Counted from the stretch's first letter, positions 1-8,742 are shown. The stretch is 64,000 bases of DNA from Arthrobacter sp. MAHUQ-56 (GCF_019710585.1 NZ_JAIFZQ010000007.1:62001-126000), one strand, 5' to 3'. Program-made: numbers and translations. Notes: generated by a model from the letters alone, not told the origin.

Positions 1-2
1 TC

Positions 3-695
3 AACGTCACGCACCCGAGCAAGCAAATGGTGCAGGAAGGGCTGGACGAGCTCTCGCCCGATGCCCGCGTTCTGGGCGCGGTCAACACCATTATCTTCCA
101 TGGCGGGAGGGCCGTCGGCCACAATACCGACCACACCGGCTTCATCGGCGGCCTTCGCGCCGGGCTCCCGTCGGCGCACCTCAACTCCGTCGTGCAGGTC
201 GGTGCCGGTGGAGCCGGGGCGGCCGTGGCCTACGCCCTCCTCGACGCCGGCGCCGGCCACCTGGTCATAGCGGACATCGAACCGGCCAGGGCAGAAAGCC
301 TTGCCGCCCGGCTGGCCCCCCACTTTCCCCACAGCGAGGTGGTGGCTGCCCGCACCGATTCCATCGCCGGAAACATCCGCACCGCCGACGGCCTGGTTAA
401 CACAACGCCCATCGGCATGACCGGCCATCCCGGGATCCCGGTGGATCCCAGCCTGCTGCACCCGGGGCTTTGGGTGGCGGACGTCATCTACCGGCCGCTC
501 GAGACCGCGCTGATCATGGCCGCGCGGGAGAAGGGGTGCGCGGTCCTGGATGGCGGACGGATGGTGGTGGGGCAGGCCGCCGCGGCATTCGAACTTTTCA
601 CGCGCATCCCCGCGGACCCGGACCACATGCTGGCCACCTTCCGCCGGGCAGCATCCGCATCCCACTCCGAACAGAAAGATGGCATTCGTCGATGA
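3..695 (+). CDS. Shikimate/quinate dehydrogenase-like protein (5' end outside the window)
   Basis: The coding frame is already open at the left edge, so the true start lies upstream; about 230 codons are visible. Family hallmarks are the NVTHPSK substrate loop with its catalytic lysine, NTDHTGF with the catalytic aspartate, and a GAGGAGAA dinucleotide loop of the Rossmann domain. The family reduces 3-dehydroshikimate or oxidises shikimate/quinate with NAD(P). Its stop overlaps the next start (ATGA), and the operon consists of catabolic oxidoreductases rather than aro genes. A catabolic role is therefore more likely than a biosynthetic AroE role; this is inference from context. Family assignment is firm, substrate is not. 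Confidence 0.85.
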   Translation, partial: NVTHPSKQMVQEGLDELSPDARVLGAVNTIIFHGGRAVGHNTDHTGFIGGLRAGLPSAHLNSVVQVGAGGAGAAVAYALLDAGAGHLVIADIEPARAESLAARLAPHFPHSEVVAARTDSIAGNIRTADGLVNTTPIGMTGHPGIPVDPSLLHPGLWVADVIYRPLETALIMAAREKGCAVLDGGRMVVGQAAAAFELFTRIPADPDHMLATFRRAASASHSEQKDGIRR

Positions 696-1816
696 CCACC
701 CCCTCACCCGTCACCGCCCGCCCGCTGCGCGTTGGAATCGCAGGATGCGGAGCGATCTCGCACAACCACCTGGCTGCATTCCGTTCCCTCGATGGCCTCG
801 AGATCGTTGGCGTATGCGACGTCGACCCCGGCCGTGCCCAGGCCACGGCGCGGGAGTGGGGGATTCCCCATGCCCTCAGCACCGTGGATGCACTCCTGGC
901 ACTGGACCTGGACATCGTTTCCGTCTGCACCCCGCACCCCACCCACGAGGAGGTGGTGCTGCAGGCGGCCGCAGCGGGAGTGCACGTGCTCTGCGAGAAG
1001 CCGATCGCCGTCGAGCTGGCGTCCGCCGAGCGCATGGTGCAAGCCTGCGACCAGGCGGGAGTGAAGCTGGGCGTCCTCTTCCAGCGGCGGTTCTGGCCGG
1101 CAGCCCAGCGCATCCGCGCCGCCATTGACGACGGGACCGTTGGCCGTCCCATCCTGGGGCAGTGCTCGGTGATGCTGCACCGCGACCCGGAGTACTACTC
1201 CCGGGACGCCTGGCGCGGAACCTGGGCGAACGACGGCGGCGGGGTCCTGATGACGCAGGCCATCCACTACATCGACCTGCTGCAGTGGTTCATGGGGGAT
1301 GTGGCCGAGGTATACGGCAGGATCAACACGTACAAACACGGCGACCACATCGAAGTGGAGGATTCGGCGACGGCCGTCATCACCTTCACCTCGGGCGCCA
1401 TGGCCACGCTTGAAGCGTCGACGGCGGTGTCCCCAAGTCTCGGGGCACAGGTCCGGATCACAGGGGAGACAGGTGCCTCCGCGTCATTGACCGAATTCCC
1501 CGAAGGCAGCGACGGACGCGTGGACCTGTGGGCCGTAGCGGGCAGGGTCCGCACCGAACCGGCCCACCCCGAGGGCGCTGAACCCAATGTCCCCCTGGCC
1601 GCCATCAACGGCCAGCTCATCCCGCACCACACCGCCCAGGTCCGCGACTTCGTCCGGGCCCTCCGCGAAGGCGGTGAACCGGCCATCACCGGCCGGGATG
1701 CCACCAAGGCGCTGCGGATCCTGCTGGCGGTCTACGAATCGTCCCGGACAGGCAGCCCCGTCCGCTTCGCCCCGCTGCCCGGCACAACACGCCCCCTCAC
1801 GCAGGTTGCGGGCTAA
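692..1816 (+). CDS. Gfo/Idh/MocA family oxidoreductase
   Basis: A 374-residue NAD(P)-dependent dehydrogenase of the family that acts on sugars, inositols and related polyols. The N-terminal Rossmann fold opens with VGIAGCGAISHNH, and the family signature CEKPIAV follows about residue 100. A C-terminal alpha/beta domain carries the GGGVLMTQAIHYIDLL stretch with the usual catalytic-region histidine. I chose the ATG overlapping the preceding stop (ATGA), which gives the normal family length and implies translational coupling; an upstream extension of the frame has no family resemblance. Second gene of the six-gene operon. The exact substrate cannot be told from sequence. Confidence 0.9.
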   Translation: MTTPSPVTARPLRVGIAGCGAISHNHLAAFRSLDGLEIVGVCDVDPGRAQATAREWGIPHALSTVDALLALDLDIVSVCTPHPTHEEVVLQAAAAGVHVLCEKPIAVELASAERMVQACDQAGVKLGVLFQRRFWPAAQRIRAAIDDGTVGRPILGQCSVMLHRDPEYYSRDAWRGTWANDGGGVLMTQAIHYIDLLQWFMGDVAEVYGRINTYKHGDHIEVEDSATAVITFTSGAMATLEASTAVSPSLGAQVRITGETGASASLTEFPEGSDGRVDLWAVAGRVRTEPAHPEGAEPNVPLAAINGQLIPHHTAQVRDFVRALREGGEPAITGRDATKALRILLAVYESSRTGSPVRFAPLPGTTRPLTQVAG

Positions 1817-1825
1817 GGAAAAGCA

Positions 1826-3892
1826 ATGGAACAGAACACGCGCTACGCCGCCGCCCCCCTGACCCTGGGGCGCAACGGCCGCACTCCCAAGACCCTCCGC
1901 AACCGGCTTGCCTCCGCCCCGATGGAACGGAACTACGGCACCACTGACGGGCGCATCACCGAGCAGTACATCGACTACCTCGTGACCCGAGCCAAAGCCG
2001 GCCTGGGCATGGTCACCACCGAAGCTACCTACGTCCGTGCCGACGGCAAGGGCCGCACCCACCAGTTGGGCCTGCACAGTGACAGCATGATCCCGGGCCT
2101 GCGGAAACTCACGGACGCGCTGCACAAGGAAGGCGCCCTGGCCGCCGTCGAACTCAACCATGGTGGCCGCACCGCGCAGGCCGCCGTGTCGGGGTTCAAG
2201 AATGTGGCGCCGTCGCCCGTGCCGTGCGAGGTGGCAGGCGGCGAAGTCCCGCATGAGCTCACCAGCGAGGAGTGCGATGGGCTTGTCGAAGCCTACGCGC
2301 AGGCTGCCCGGCGCGCGGTGCTGGCCGGCTTCGACGTCATCAACCTCCACGGCGCCCACGGCTACCTGATCCACCAGTTCATGTCACCGGTCTCCAACCA
2401 CCGGAAGGACCGGTTCGGCGCCCCCGAGTATTTCATGAACAGGGTCATCGACGCGGTCCGGGCTGCGGTTCCGGACACCATCGTGGGAATGCGGGTTTCC
2501 GTGCTGGAAGGCCCCGCCAACGGTATCTCCGCCGAAGAGCAGGTGGCCATCATGGCCAAGGCCCACCTGGACAAGCTCGACTTCCTGGACATCTCGGCCG
2601 GCAGCTACGAAGCGGGCGAGTGGATCGTCCAGTCCGGTGAATGGAAGCCCGGCGTCCTCGCCGGCTACGCCAAGGCCTACCGCCAGTTCGGCATCCCGCT
2701 GGGGATGGCCGGCCGCCTCAACTCGCCGGACATCATCGAAGAAGTCCTCGCCGCAGGGACGTGCGATTTTGTCAGCCTTGCCCGGGCCGTCCACGCGGAT
2801 CCGGCCTTCGTGGGCGGTGTCCTCCACGGTGGGCGCTACCGTCCCTGCATCGCCTGCAACGTCTGCATCGACAACCTGGGCCTCGGCCAAGTGACCTGCA
2901 CCGTCAACCCTGCGGTGGGCCGCTCCCGCATCCCCGTCCCGACCCCGGCCGTCCGCGAGGGGACCCGCGTGGCGGTTGTGGGCGCCGGCCCCGCCGGCCT
3001 GACCGCCGCCCGGGAGCTCGCCGAAGCAGGGGCGAAAGTGACCGTGTTCGACGACGGCGTGCGGCCGGGCGGCCAGTTCGCCCTGGCGGAGCGGATGAAG
3101 TCCACCCCCGACTTCCACCGCTTCATGGAATGGTCCGCGGCAGAAAACGCCCGGCTGGGCATCGACCTTGAGCTTGGATCGCGCGTGGATACCGCCCGCC
3201 TGGATGCCTTCGTCCGCGAGACTGCGGCAGACGCCGTCGTACTCGCTACCGGTGGTCTCCGACCCGCCGCCGGCTTCCCGGCGGTAGGCTCAGCGGACGT
3301 CCTGGACATCCGGGACTGGCTGGCCGGCCACCCGGAAGTGCTCGCCGAACCGATGGAGGGCGCCGTCATGCCGGAGGCCGTGACAATCTGGGGCGCTGAT
3401 TCCGTTGCCATGAGCGTCGCCGATACCTTGGCCGACAGGGGAACAGCGGTCCTGTTGCTCGGGCCGCAGGAGGCCATCGCTCCGGAATCCGGCCGCAGGG
3501 CCAAGATCCTGGCCGTTCCCCGGCTCCAGGCCAACCCCCGGGTCCGTATCCGGCTGGACTCCGTCATCGAGGAGTACGACGGAACACGGGTCCGGGTGTC
3601 CGGGCCGGACTGCCCGCCGGCCGGAGAATGGCTGGACGCCCCGGGACCGATCCTGGTCTCGCGCTCCGTGGTTCCGCTTGACGGCTCCATCGCGGCAGGG
3701 GCACGCGACGCGGAACTGAGCCTTCTGGCCGGAGTGCCGGTGACCCTGGCCGGAACTGTCGTGGACCAAGCACCCGCGATCGCATCCAACGCGGTCAAGA
3801 GCGGCTACGACGCAGCCCAACGGATCGCGGTCCTGCTGTCCCCTGACTCTCTTGGCACTACGAAACCCAGTTTGGACGGAGCACTCCAATGA
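1826..3892 (+). CDS. Old-Yellow-Enzyme/2,4-dienoyl-CoA reductase-type flavoprotein
   Basis: A 688-residue two-part flavoenzyme. Residues 1 to about 360 form an FMN-binding TIM barrel with the characteristic HGAHGYLIHQFMSPVSNHR stretch. A cysteine cluster (CIACNVC, then a fourth Cys ten residues on) matches the 4Fe-4S site of the FadH/trimethylamine dehydrogenase group. From about residue 385 a Rossmann motif VVGAGPAGLTAARELAEAG starts the FAD/NAD(P) domains. This architecture passes electrons from NAD(P)H through FAD, Fe-S and FMN to reduce an activated C=C bond, or runs as a dehydrogenase. It starts nine bases after the preceding stop and ends in an ATGA overlap with the next gene. The true substrate is unknown. 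Confidence 0.88.
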   Translation: MEQNTRYAAAPLTLGRNGRTPKTLRNRLASAPMERNYGTTDGRITEQYIDYLVTRAKAGLGMVTTEATYVRADGKGRTHQLGLHSDSMIPGLRKLTDALHKEGALAAVELNHGGRTAQAAVSGFKNVAPSPVPCEVAGGEVPHELTSEECDGLVEAYAQAARRAVLAGFDVINLHGAHGYLIHQFMSPVSNHRKDRFGAPEYFMNRVIDAVRAAVPDTIVGMRVSVLEGPANGISAEEQVAIMAKAHLDKLDFLDISAGSYEAGEWIVQSGEWKPGVLAGYAKAYRQFGIPLGMAGRLNSPDIIEEVLAAGTCDFVSLARAVHADPAFVGGVLHGGRYRPCIACNVCIDNLGLGQVTCTVNPAVGRSRIPVPTPAVREGTRVAVVGAGPAGLTAARELAEAGAKVTVFDDGVRPGGQFALAERMKSTPDFHRFMEWSAAENARLGIDLELGSRVDTARLDAFVRETAADAVVLATGGLRPAAGFPAVGSADVLDIRDWLAGHPEVLAEPMEGAVMPEAVTIWGADSVAMSVADTLADRGTAVLLLGPQEAIAPESGRRAKILAVPRLQANPRVRIRLDSVIEEYDGTRVRVSGPDCPPAGEWLDAPGPILVSRSVVPLDGSIAAGARDAELSLLAGVPVTLAGTVVDQAPAIASNAVKSGYDAAQRIAVLLSPDSLGTTKPSLDGALQ

Positions 3893-4758
3893 CGCACAAC
3901 CCGCCCCGGCCCATCGGCCTGGCCCAGCTCTCACTGCTGAACACGGCCCCGCCGGCCCTCGTGGGCATCGCCGCCCAGGCCGGGTTCGATTTCGTCGGTG
4001 TGCGGGTCCGCCCCGTGACACCCACGGAACGGCCCTTTGACGTGCAGCCGGGATCGCCGATGCTGAAAGAGACCCTGGCGCGCATGCAGGACACCGGCGT
4101 GACCGTACGGGACATCGAATTCCTGCTGCTGGACGGCAGCGACCAGCGGGACGACTGGCTGCGGATGATGGAAGCCGGCCAGGCACTGGGCGCCAGCTCC
4201 ATCACTGTTGCGGGAGGGGATCCCGACAGCGGCAGGCTGCTCAACACGCTGTGGTCAATGACCGAGGACGGCCGCGATTTCGGCATCATCCCCACCCTGG
4301 AAGCCATCTCGTACCAGCCGGTCGCGTCCATTGCCCAGTCAGCGGATCTCGCCGGCAGGGCCGGCTGCAACATCGTGGTGGACACCCTGCATTTCAACCG
4401 CTTCGTCGCCGCAGGGGGCGCCGGGCAGTGGGATGCGCTGCGCGCCCACGCAGCCCTGGTGCCGTTGCTTCAACTGTGTGACGGACCGAGGGAACGGCCG
4501 GCCAGCCGTGACGCCCTCATCACCGAATCCCGGGCGGAGCGGGAGATTCCCGGCGAGGGGGAATTCGGGCTCGCGGAGGTGGTGGCCGCCCTTCCGGACG
4601 GCCTTCCGGTAAGTGCGGAGGCGCCCTCGGACCGGCGCGCAGCTGAACTGGGCGAGCTCGGCTGGGCACGGCGGCTCAAGGCCGGTGTGGATGCTGTGCT
4701 CGCGAGGGCCGACGCCTTGCGGGACGCAAAGATGCCCACCAGGACGGGTGTGCAATGA
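3889..4758 (+). CDS. Xylose isomerase-like TIM-barrel protein
   Basis: A 289-residue protein resembling the sugar phosphate isomerase/epimerase superfamily. Supporting signs are an N-terminal strand opening (IGLAQLSLLN), a middle IEFLLLDG strand, an SSITVAGGDPDS loop and a VVDTLHFNR metal-ligand-type segment near residue 165. Members include hydroxypyruvate isomerase, inosose dehydratases, sugar epimerases and 3-dehydroshikimate dehydratases. The last would fit a shikimate dehydrogenase-like neighbour, but no motif here decides between them. Start and stop both lie in ATGA overlaps with neighbours, so it is embedded in the operon. Confidence 0.78.
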   Translation: MTHNPPRPIGLAQLSLLNTAPPALVGIAAQAGFDFVGVRVRPVTPTERPFDVQPGSPMLKETLARMQDTGVTVRDIEFLLLDGSDQRDDWLRMMEAGQALGASSITVAGGDPDSGRLLNTLWSMTEDGRDFGIIPTLEAISYQPVASIAQSADLAGRAGCNIVVDTLHFNRFVAAGGAGQWDALRAHAALVPLLQLCDGPRERPASRDALITESRAEREIPGEGEFGLAEVVAALPDGLPVSAEAPSDRRAAELGELGWARRLKAGVDAVLARADALRDAKMPTRTGVQ

Positions 4759-5594
4759 GCACCACCGTCGCCGGCGGAACGGCCACCGAGTTGGTGCCGG
4801 GTGTGAAGATCCCGCTCATCGGCCTGGGGACCTGGCCCATGATGGGGGAGGATGCCGCCGCCGCGGTGGCCCAGGCCATCACCACCGGCTACCGGCACAT
4901 CGACACCGCCGAAAACTACGCCAACGAGGCGGCAGTGGGAGAAGGCATCCGCCGCAGCGGAATCGACCGAGGCGAACTGTTCCTCACCAGCAAGTTCAAC
5001 GCCCGCTGGCACAGCCGGCCCGGCGTCCGGGAAGCTTTCGTGGAGGCAACCCGGCGGCTCGGCACGGAATACCTTGACCTGTTCCTGGTTCACTGGCCCA
5101 ACCCCGCCCAGGGACGGTTCGTGGAAGCGTGCGAGGGACTCCAGCAGCTGATGGATGCCGGGTGCATCCGTGCGTGGGGCGTCTCCAACTTCAAGCCCGC
5201 CCACCTGCAGCGCGTCCAGGCCGCAGGGCTGCGGATCCCCCTGAACCAGATACAGGTGGACCCCGAACACGGCCAACCGGCACAGCTTCGCTGGCACGCC
5301 GGGCAGGGGATCCTGACCGCTGCCTACAGCCCGCTGGGCCGCAACGGCAGCTTCCTCGGCAACCCCGCCATCAGCGGCCCGGCCAGGGAGCTTGGAAAAA
5401 CGCCGGCCCAGATCGTCCTGCGGTGGCATGTCCAGCACGGCCGCGTCGCCATCCCCAAGTCGGCACACCAGGAACGCCAGCGCGAAAACCTGGACGTCTT
5501 CAGTTTCACCTTGACCCAACCGCAGCTCGCTGCCATAGACGCACTCGAAACCGGTGCACCACCGCGTCTCGACCCAGACACCTACTTCCACTAA
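4755..5594 (+). CDS. Aldo/keto reductase
   Basis: A 279-residue (alpha/beta)8 NADPH-dependent reductase of the AKR superfamily, closest in feel to the 2,5-diketo-D-gluconate reductase group. The catalytic tetrad is recognisable: Asp in GYRHIDTAENY, Tyr in the same segment, Lys in FLTSKF and His in LFLVHWPN. The later VSNF motif and the IPKS coenzyme loop are also present. It overlaps the preceding gene by ATGA and is followed 12 bases later by the flavoprotein gene. It probably interconverts a carbonyl/alcohol intermediate of the same pathway; the substrate is inference only. Confidence 0.9.
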   Translation: MSTTVAGGTATELVPGVKIPLIGLGTWPMMGEDAAAAVAQAITTGYRHIDTAENYANEAAVGEGIRRSGIDRGELFLTSKFNARWHSRPGVREAFVEATRRLGTEYLDLFLVHWPNPAQGRFVEACEGLQQLMDAGCIRAWGVSNFKPAHLQRVQAAGLRIPLNQIQVDPEHGQPAQLRWHAGQGILTAAYSPLGRNGSFLGNPAISGPARELGKTPAQIVLRWHVQHGRVAIPKSAHQERQRENLDVFSFTLTQPQLAAIDALETGAPPRLDPDTYFH

Positions 5595-5606
5595 GAAAGC
5601 TTTGGC

Positions 5607-7421
5607 ATGATGTCCCCTTCACAAACTCCCGCCCGCTTCTCGGACCTGGACTGCGACGTCCTGGTGATTGGTTCCGGAGCGGGCGGCCTGTCCGCCGCCG
5701 TGACAGCCGCCTACCACGGACTGAAAGTTGTTGTCGTCGAGAAAGCCGCCGTCTGCGGCGGCGCCACCTCCTGGTCCGGCGGCTGGGCCTGGACGCCCGG
5801 AAACCCGCTTGCCAAAGCCGCAGGCATCAACGAAGACCGCGACCTTTTCCGGACGTACCTCCGCCACCGGCTCGGCCGGCACTACCGGGAAGACCGGGTG
5901 GACGCGTTCCTCGAAGCAGCGCCCCACATGGTGGGTTTCTTCCACAACAAGACGAGCCTGCAGTTCGTGCCCGGAGCCAAGATCAAGGACATTTACGGCG
6001 ACACCCCGGGCGCCGGCACCGGACACCGTTCCGTGGGTCCGAAGCCGATCAACGCACGCCGCATCAGGCCTGCGCTCCGGGCGAAGATGCGCCACCAGCT
6101 CTATGAAACCTCATTCCTTGGCATGGGCATTATGGCGGGACCGGACCTGACCAAGTTCCTGTCCGCCTCCCAGGGGGACATCCGGGGGATCTTCCACGCC
6201 GGCTGGCGGGTGGGGCTCCACCTCCTGGACCTCCTTGCCCACCGCCGCAACATGCAGCTGGTCAACGGCACCGCACTGACGGGCCGGCTGCTCAAATCGG
6301 CAGACGACCTGGGCGTGGATATCCTCGTCTCCACCCCGGCCCGGCACCTGCTGGCCGATAGTTCCGGGAAGGTGACGGGCGCCGTCGTAAGCTCCCCGCA
6401 AGGCGAACTCCGCATCACCGCTTCCCGCGGCGTCGTCCTGGCCACGGGGGGCTTTCCCCATGACATCGCACGCCGCAAAGCACTCTTTCCCAAGACCCCA
6501 ACCGGCCGGGAGCACTGGACCCTGGCGCCCAGGGAAACCACGGGGGACGGCATTACCATGGCCCAGCAGGTGGGTGCCCGCTTCGAGACCGAGCTGGCAT
6601 CCCCGGCCGCGTGGTGCCCGGTTTCGCTGGTCCCGTACCGGAACGGACGCACCGGCACTTTCCCGCACATCATGGACCGGGCCAAGCCGGGCAGCATCGG
6701 AGTGCGGCGCGACGGCAAGCGCTTCGTCAACGAAGCCAACGGCTACTACGACTACGTGGAAGGCCTGCTGGCTGCCACCCCCGAGGGTGAAGCCGCGGAA
6801 GCATGGCAGATCGCCGACGCCGAATTCCTGCGCAAGTACCCGCTGGGGATGGCCAAGCCGTTGCCGGTGCCACTCTTCCCGTACCTGCGCAGCGGATACC
6901 TGAAGAAAGGCAACACGATCGAAGATCTCGCTGCCGCCTGTGGCATCGACCCCGAAGGCCTGGCCAAGACCATTGCGGACTTCAACGAGAACGCACGCAG
7001 GGGCGTGGACCCCGACTTCAACCGCGGCGCCACCGAGTTCAACAAATACGGCGGTGACCCCAGGAACACCGCCAACCCCTCACTGCGTCCCCTGGAAAAG
7101 GGCCCGTTCTACGCTGTGAAAATCGTTCCGGGATCCTTCGGCACCTTTGCGGGACTCGCGGCGGACGCGCGGGCGCGCGTCCTGGATACTTCGGGACGTC
7201 CCATCCAGGGCCTCTACGTGGCCGGCAATGACCAGGCCTCCGTCATGGGCGGGCACTACCCGGCCGGCGGAATCAACCTCGGGCCTGCGCTGACGTTTGG
7301 CTACATCGCCGGACGTGACCTTGCCCGTGCCACCCATTACGAGGACGACGGCGCGCCCGCGGCAGAACAGGTGCCGGCTTCCTCCACCTCCTCGGGCGGG
7401 CCTGCTCAGCAGGCGCCATGA
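5607..7421 (+). CDS. FAD-dependent oxidoreductase, fumarate reductase/3-ketosteroid dehydrogenase type
   Basis: A 604-residue flavoprotein. The N terminus has a dinucleotide fold, VLVIGSGAGGLSAAVTA, followed by GGATSWSGG. The C terminus carries the typical GLYVAGND and GGHYPAGGINLGPALTFG segments that close the FAD site. This superfamily removes or adds hydrogen across a C-C bond next to a carbonyl or carboxylate (fumarate reductase, urocanate reductase, 3-ketosteroid delta-1-dehydrogenase). No haem or covalent-FMN domain is attached and no signal peptide is evident. Last gene of the six-gene unit. Paired with the Old-Yellow-Enzyme homologue it suggests ring or side-chain desaturation and reduction chemistry. 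Confidence 0.87.
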   Translation: MMSPSQTPARFSDLDCDVLVIGSGAGGLSAAVTAAYHGLKVVVVEKAAVCGGATSWSGGWAWTPGNPLAKAAGINEDRDLFRTYLRHRLGRHYREDRVDAFLEAAPHMVGFFHNKTSLQFVPGAKIKDIYGDTPGAGTGHRSVGPKPINARRIRPALRAKMRHQLYETSFLGMGIMAGPDLTKFLSASQGDIRGIFHAGWRVGLHLLDLLAHRRNMQLVNGTALTGRLLKSADDLGVDILVSTPARHLLADSSGKVTGAVVSSPQGELRITASRGVVLATGGFPHDIARRKALFPKTPTGREHWTLAPRETTGDGITMAQQVGARFETELASPAAWCPVSLVPYRNGRTGTFPHIMDRAKPGSIGVRRDGKRFVNEANGYYDYVEGLLAATPEGEAAEAWQIADAEFLRKYPLGMAKPLPVPLFPYLRSGYLKKGNTIEDLAAACGIDPEGLAKTIADFNENARRGVDPDFNRGATEFNKYGGDPRNTANPSLRPLEKGPFYAVKIVPGSFGTFAGLAADARARVLDTSGRPIQGLYVAGNDQASVMGGHYPAGGINLGPALTFGYIAGRDLARATHYEDDGAPAAEQVPASSTSSGGPAQQAP

Positions 7422-7470
7422 CCTGAGGTTTTCGGCGGCACGTCCCGGCACCCCATGCAAGAATGGCGCC

Positions 7471-7986
7471 ATGACCCACGAGAAGCCTGAGTCCGCCGCG
7501 CCGGAGTTGGACCGTGCCGACGTTCCCGCATTCGAAGCCGCCTACCGGGCCGCTCAGCAGAGCGAGGCCGAAGGCGGCATTCCCATCGGCGCCGCGCTTG
7601 CCCGGGACGGCGTTGTGATTGCGAGCGGGCACAACGAACGCGTTCAGAACTGCGACCCGATCGCACATGGGGAGATGTCCGCGCTCCGGGCAGCCGGACG
7701 GCAGAAGAGCTACCGGGACACCACGCTTTACACGACGCTCGCCCCGTGTGCCATGTGCGCCGGAACCATCATCCAGTTCAAGATTCCCCGCGTGGTGGTG
7801 GGGGAGGCGCGCACGTTCGACGGCGAGCTGGACCTGTTGCGGTCACGCGGGGTTGACGTCGTAGTGGTGGATGACCAGCGTTGCGTGGACATGATGCGCT
7901 CATTCCAGGCAGACAGTCCCGGCCTGTGGGCTGAGGACATCGCCGAGGAATTCCCGGTCCTGCCTTGCACGGGGCTTAGCGCCTAG
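7471..7986 (+). CDS. Cytosine/nucleoside deaminase, fungal Fcy1-like
   Basis: A 171-residue zinc deaminase of the cytidine deaminase fold. Zinc and catalytic residues are visible: HGE (His ligand and general-acid Glu) and PCAMC (two Cys ligands). The stretch RDTTLYTTLAPC, the VVVGE segment, the VVVVDDQRC run and the terminal WAEDIAE follow the arrangement I recall for yeast cytosine deaminase (about 158 residues). Deamination of cytosine to uracil is therefore more likely than tRNA adenosine deamination. The ATG used gives family length. Its stop shares a CTAG with the stop of the convergent gene. It lies 49 bases after the flavoprotein gene, so it may be read by the upstream operon. Confidence 0.82.
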   Translation: MTHEKPESAAPELDRADVPAFEAAYRAAQQSEAEGGIPIGAALARDGVVIASGHNERVQNCDPIAHGEMSALRAAGRQKSYRDTTLYTTLAPCAMCAGTIIQFKIPRVVVGEARTFDGELDLLRSRGVDVVVVDDQRCVDMMRSFQADSPGLWAEDIAEEFPVLPCTGLSA

Positions 7987-8285
7987 GGGTGGACGGGTGT
8001 GGCCGCTTCTTTTCCGAGCACCGTGGTCCAGGGGCTGGCCGTCCATGCGGTGACGACGCCGTTGATGACGTAGGGATCGGCGGCTGCGAAAGCTTTGGCG
8101 GCCTCCAACGGGTTGTCACCAGTGAAGATCAGCAGTCCTTTGAAGGGTCCTTCGCCGGCGGCTCCACCCAGCAGGAGCTCGCCGCGTTCGACTGCATCCC
8201 ACCCCGCCCGGAGGTGGTCTGCGCGGTATTGCCCGCGGGTTTCAAGGTAGTTGTCCTCGTAGGTGTATTCGAGCACGGCGTGCAT
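7983..8285 (-). CDS. YciI-like protein, copy 1
   Basis: A 100-residue ferredoxin-fold protein of the YciI/YCII family. MHAVLEYTY, HLRAGWDAVERGELLLGG and FTGDNPLEAAKAFAAADPY show the family's His/Asp pair and alternating fold. Function in this family is mostly unknown; some members are dehalogenase- or muconolactone-isomerase-like. I prefer the second ATG because GGAG lies six bases upstream; an earlier ATG would add four residues with a poorer ribosome site. A near-identical paralogue starts at 11453. A TAGGCT -10-like element at 8329-8334 is conserved before both copies. Stop codons of this gene and the deaminase overlap on opposite strands. Confidence 0.8.
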   Translation of the reverse strand: MHAVLEYTYEDNYLETRGQYRADHLRAGWDAVERGELLLGGAAGEGPFKGLLIFTGDNPLEAAKAFAAADPYVINGVVTAWTASPWTTVLGKEAATPVHP

Positions 8286-8344
8286 GGGTGACTCCATATC
8301 TTTCAGGGGTTTCGTACGTTGTAGAAATAGCCTACCCAGCAGAA

Positions 8345-8545
8345 TCAGCCGGAAACCGCAGCCACCTCAACCTGTACGCCCGCGTCGCGGAACTTCTGCA
8401 CCTGGGCGGGGTCGGCGCCGTCGTCCGTCACCAGGGTCCAGGGCAAGGCCAGCCGTGCCCAGGCGTGGAAGGGCCGCAGCCTCAGTCCTCCGCCGGGCCA
8501 TGGCCCCGCAGTAGGTCCGGACCAGCCGTCGTCCTCCGTAAGCGT
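8345..8545 (-). pseudogene. DeoR-family regulator remnant, fragment 1
   Basis: A decayed copy of the intact DeoR gene at 13931-14704. The last 45 or so codons, including VTDDGADPAQVQKF and VAAVSG with its own stop, match the intact protein exactly. Over 75 bases near 8366-8440 I see only two nucleotide differences. Upstream of about 8490 the match jumps to the region corresponding to 14525-14560 (GGCCATGGCCCCGC), so the middle of the gene is deleted. The helix-turn-helix region is not recognisable here. The fragment lies just upstream of yciI copy 1, in the same direction. An open frame of about 111 codons covers it but its N-terminal part resembles nothing. Confidence 0.8.
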
Positions 8546-8742
8546 CGGCGTTCCGCCATTCGTCCCCCCGGTTCTGTTCGCCGAATAGCCCGAGGGCTCG
8601 ATGTCCAGGGAATCCTGTCGGCCGGGCTCCGGCCGCCGCCCCAGGTTCGGCCCAAGTTTTGCCCACGTTCCGCGTTCCACGAACGCCAGGGCGTAGGCGG
8701 GCCCAAGAATCTATTTTGTGCACCGCTATTCTGTATTGCTAT

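Noticed and set aside
8345..8680. Open minus-strand frame of about 111 codons covering the first DeoR fragment
   Set aside because: Only its last 45 codons resemble a protein and those are a truncated DeoR tail; no ribosome site, and the front part matches nothing.
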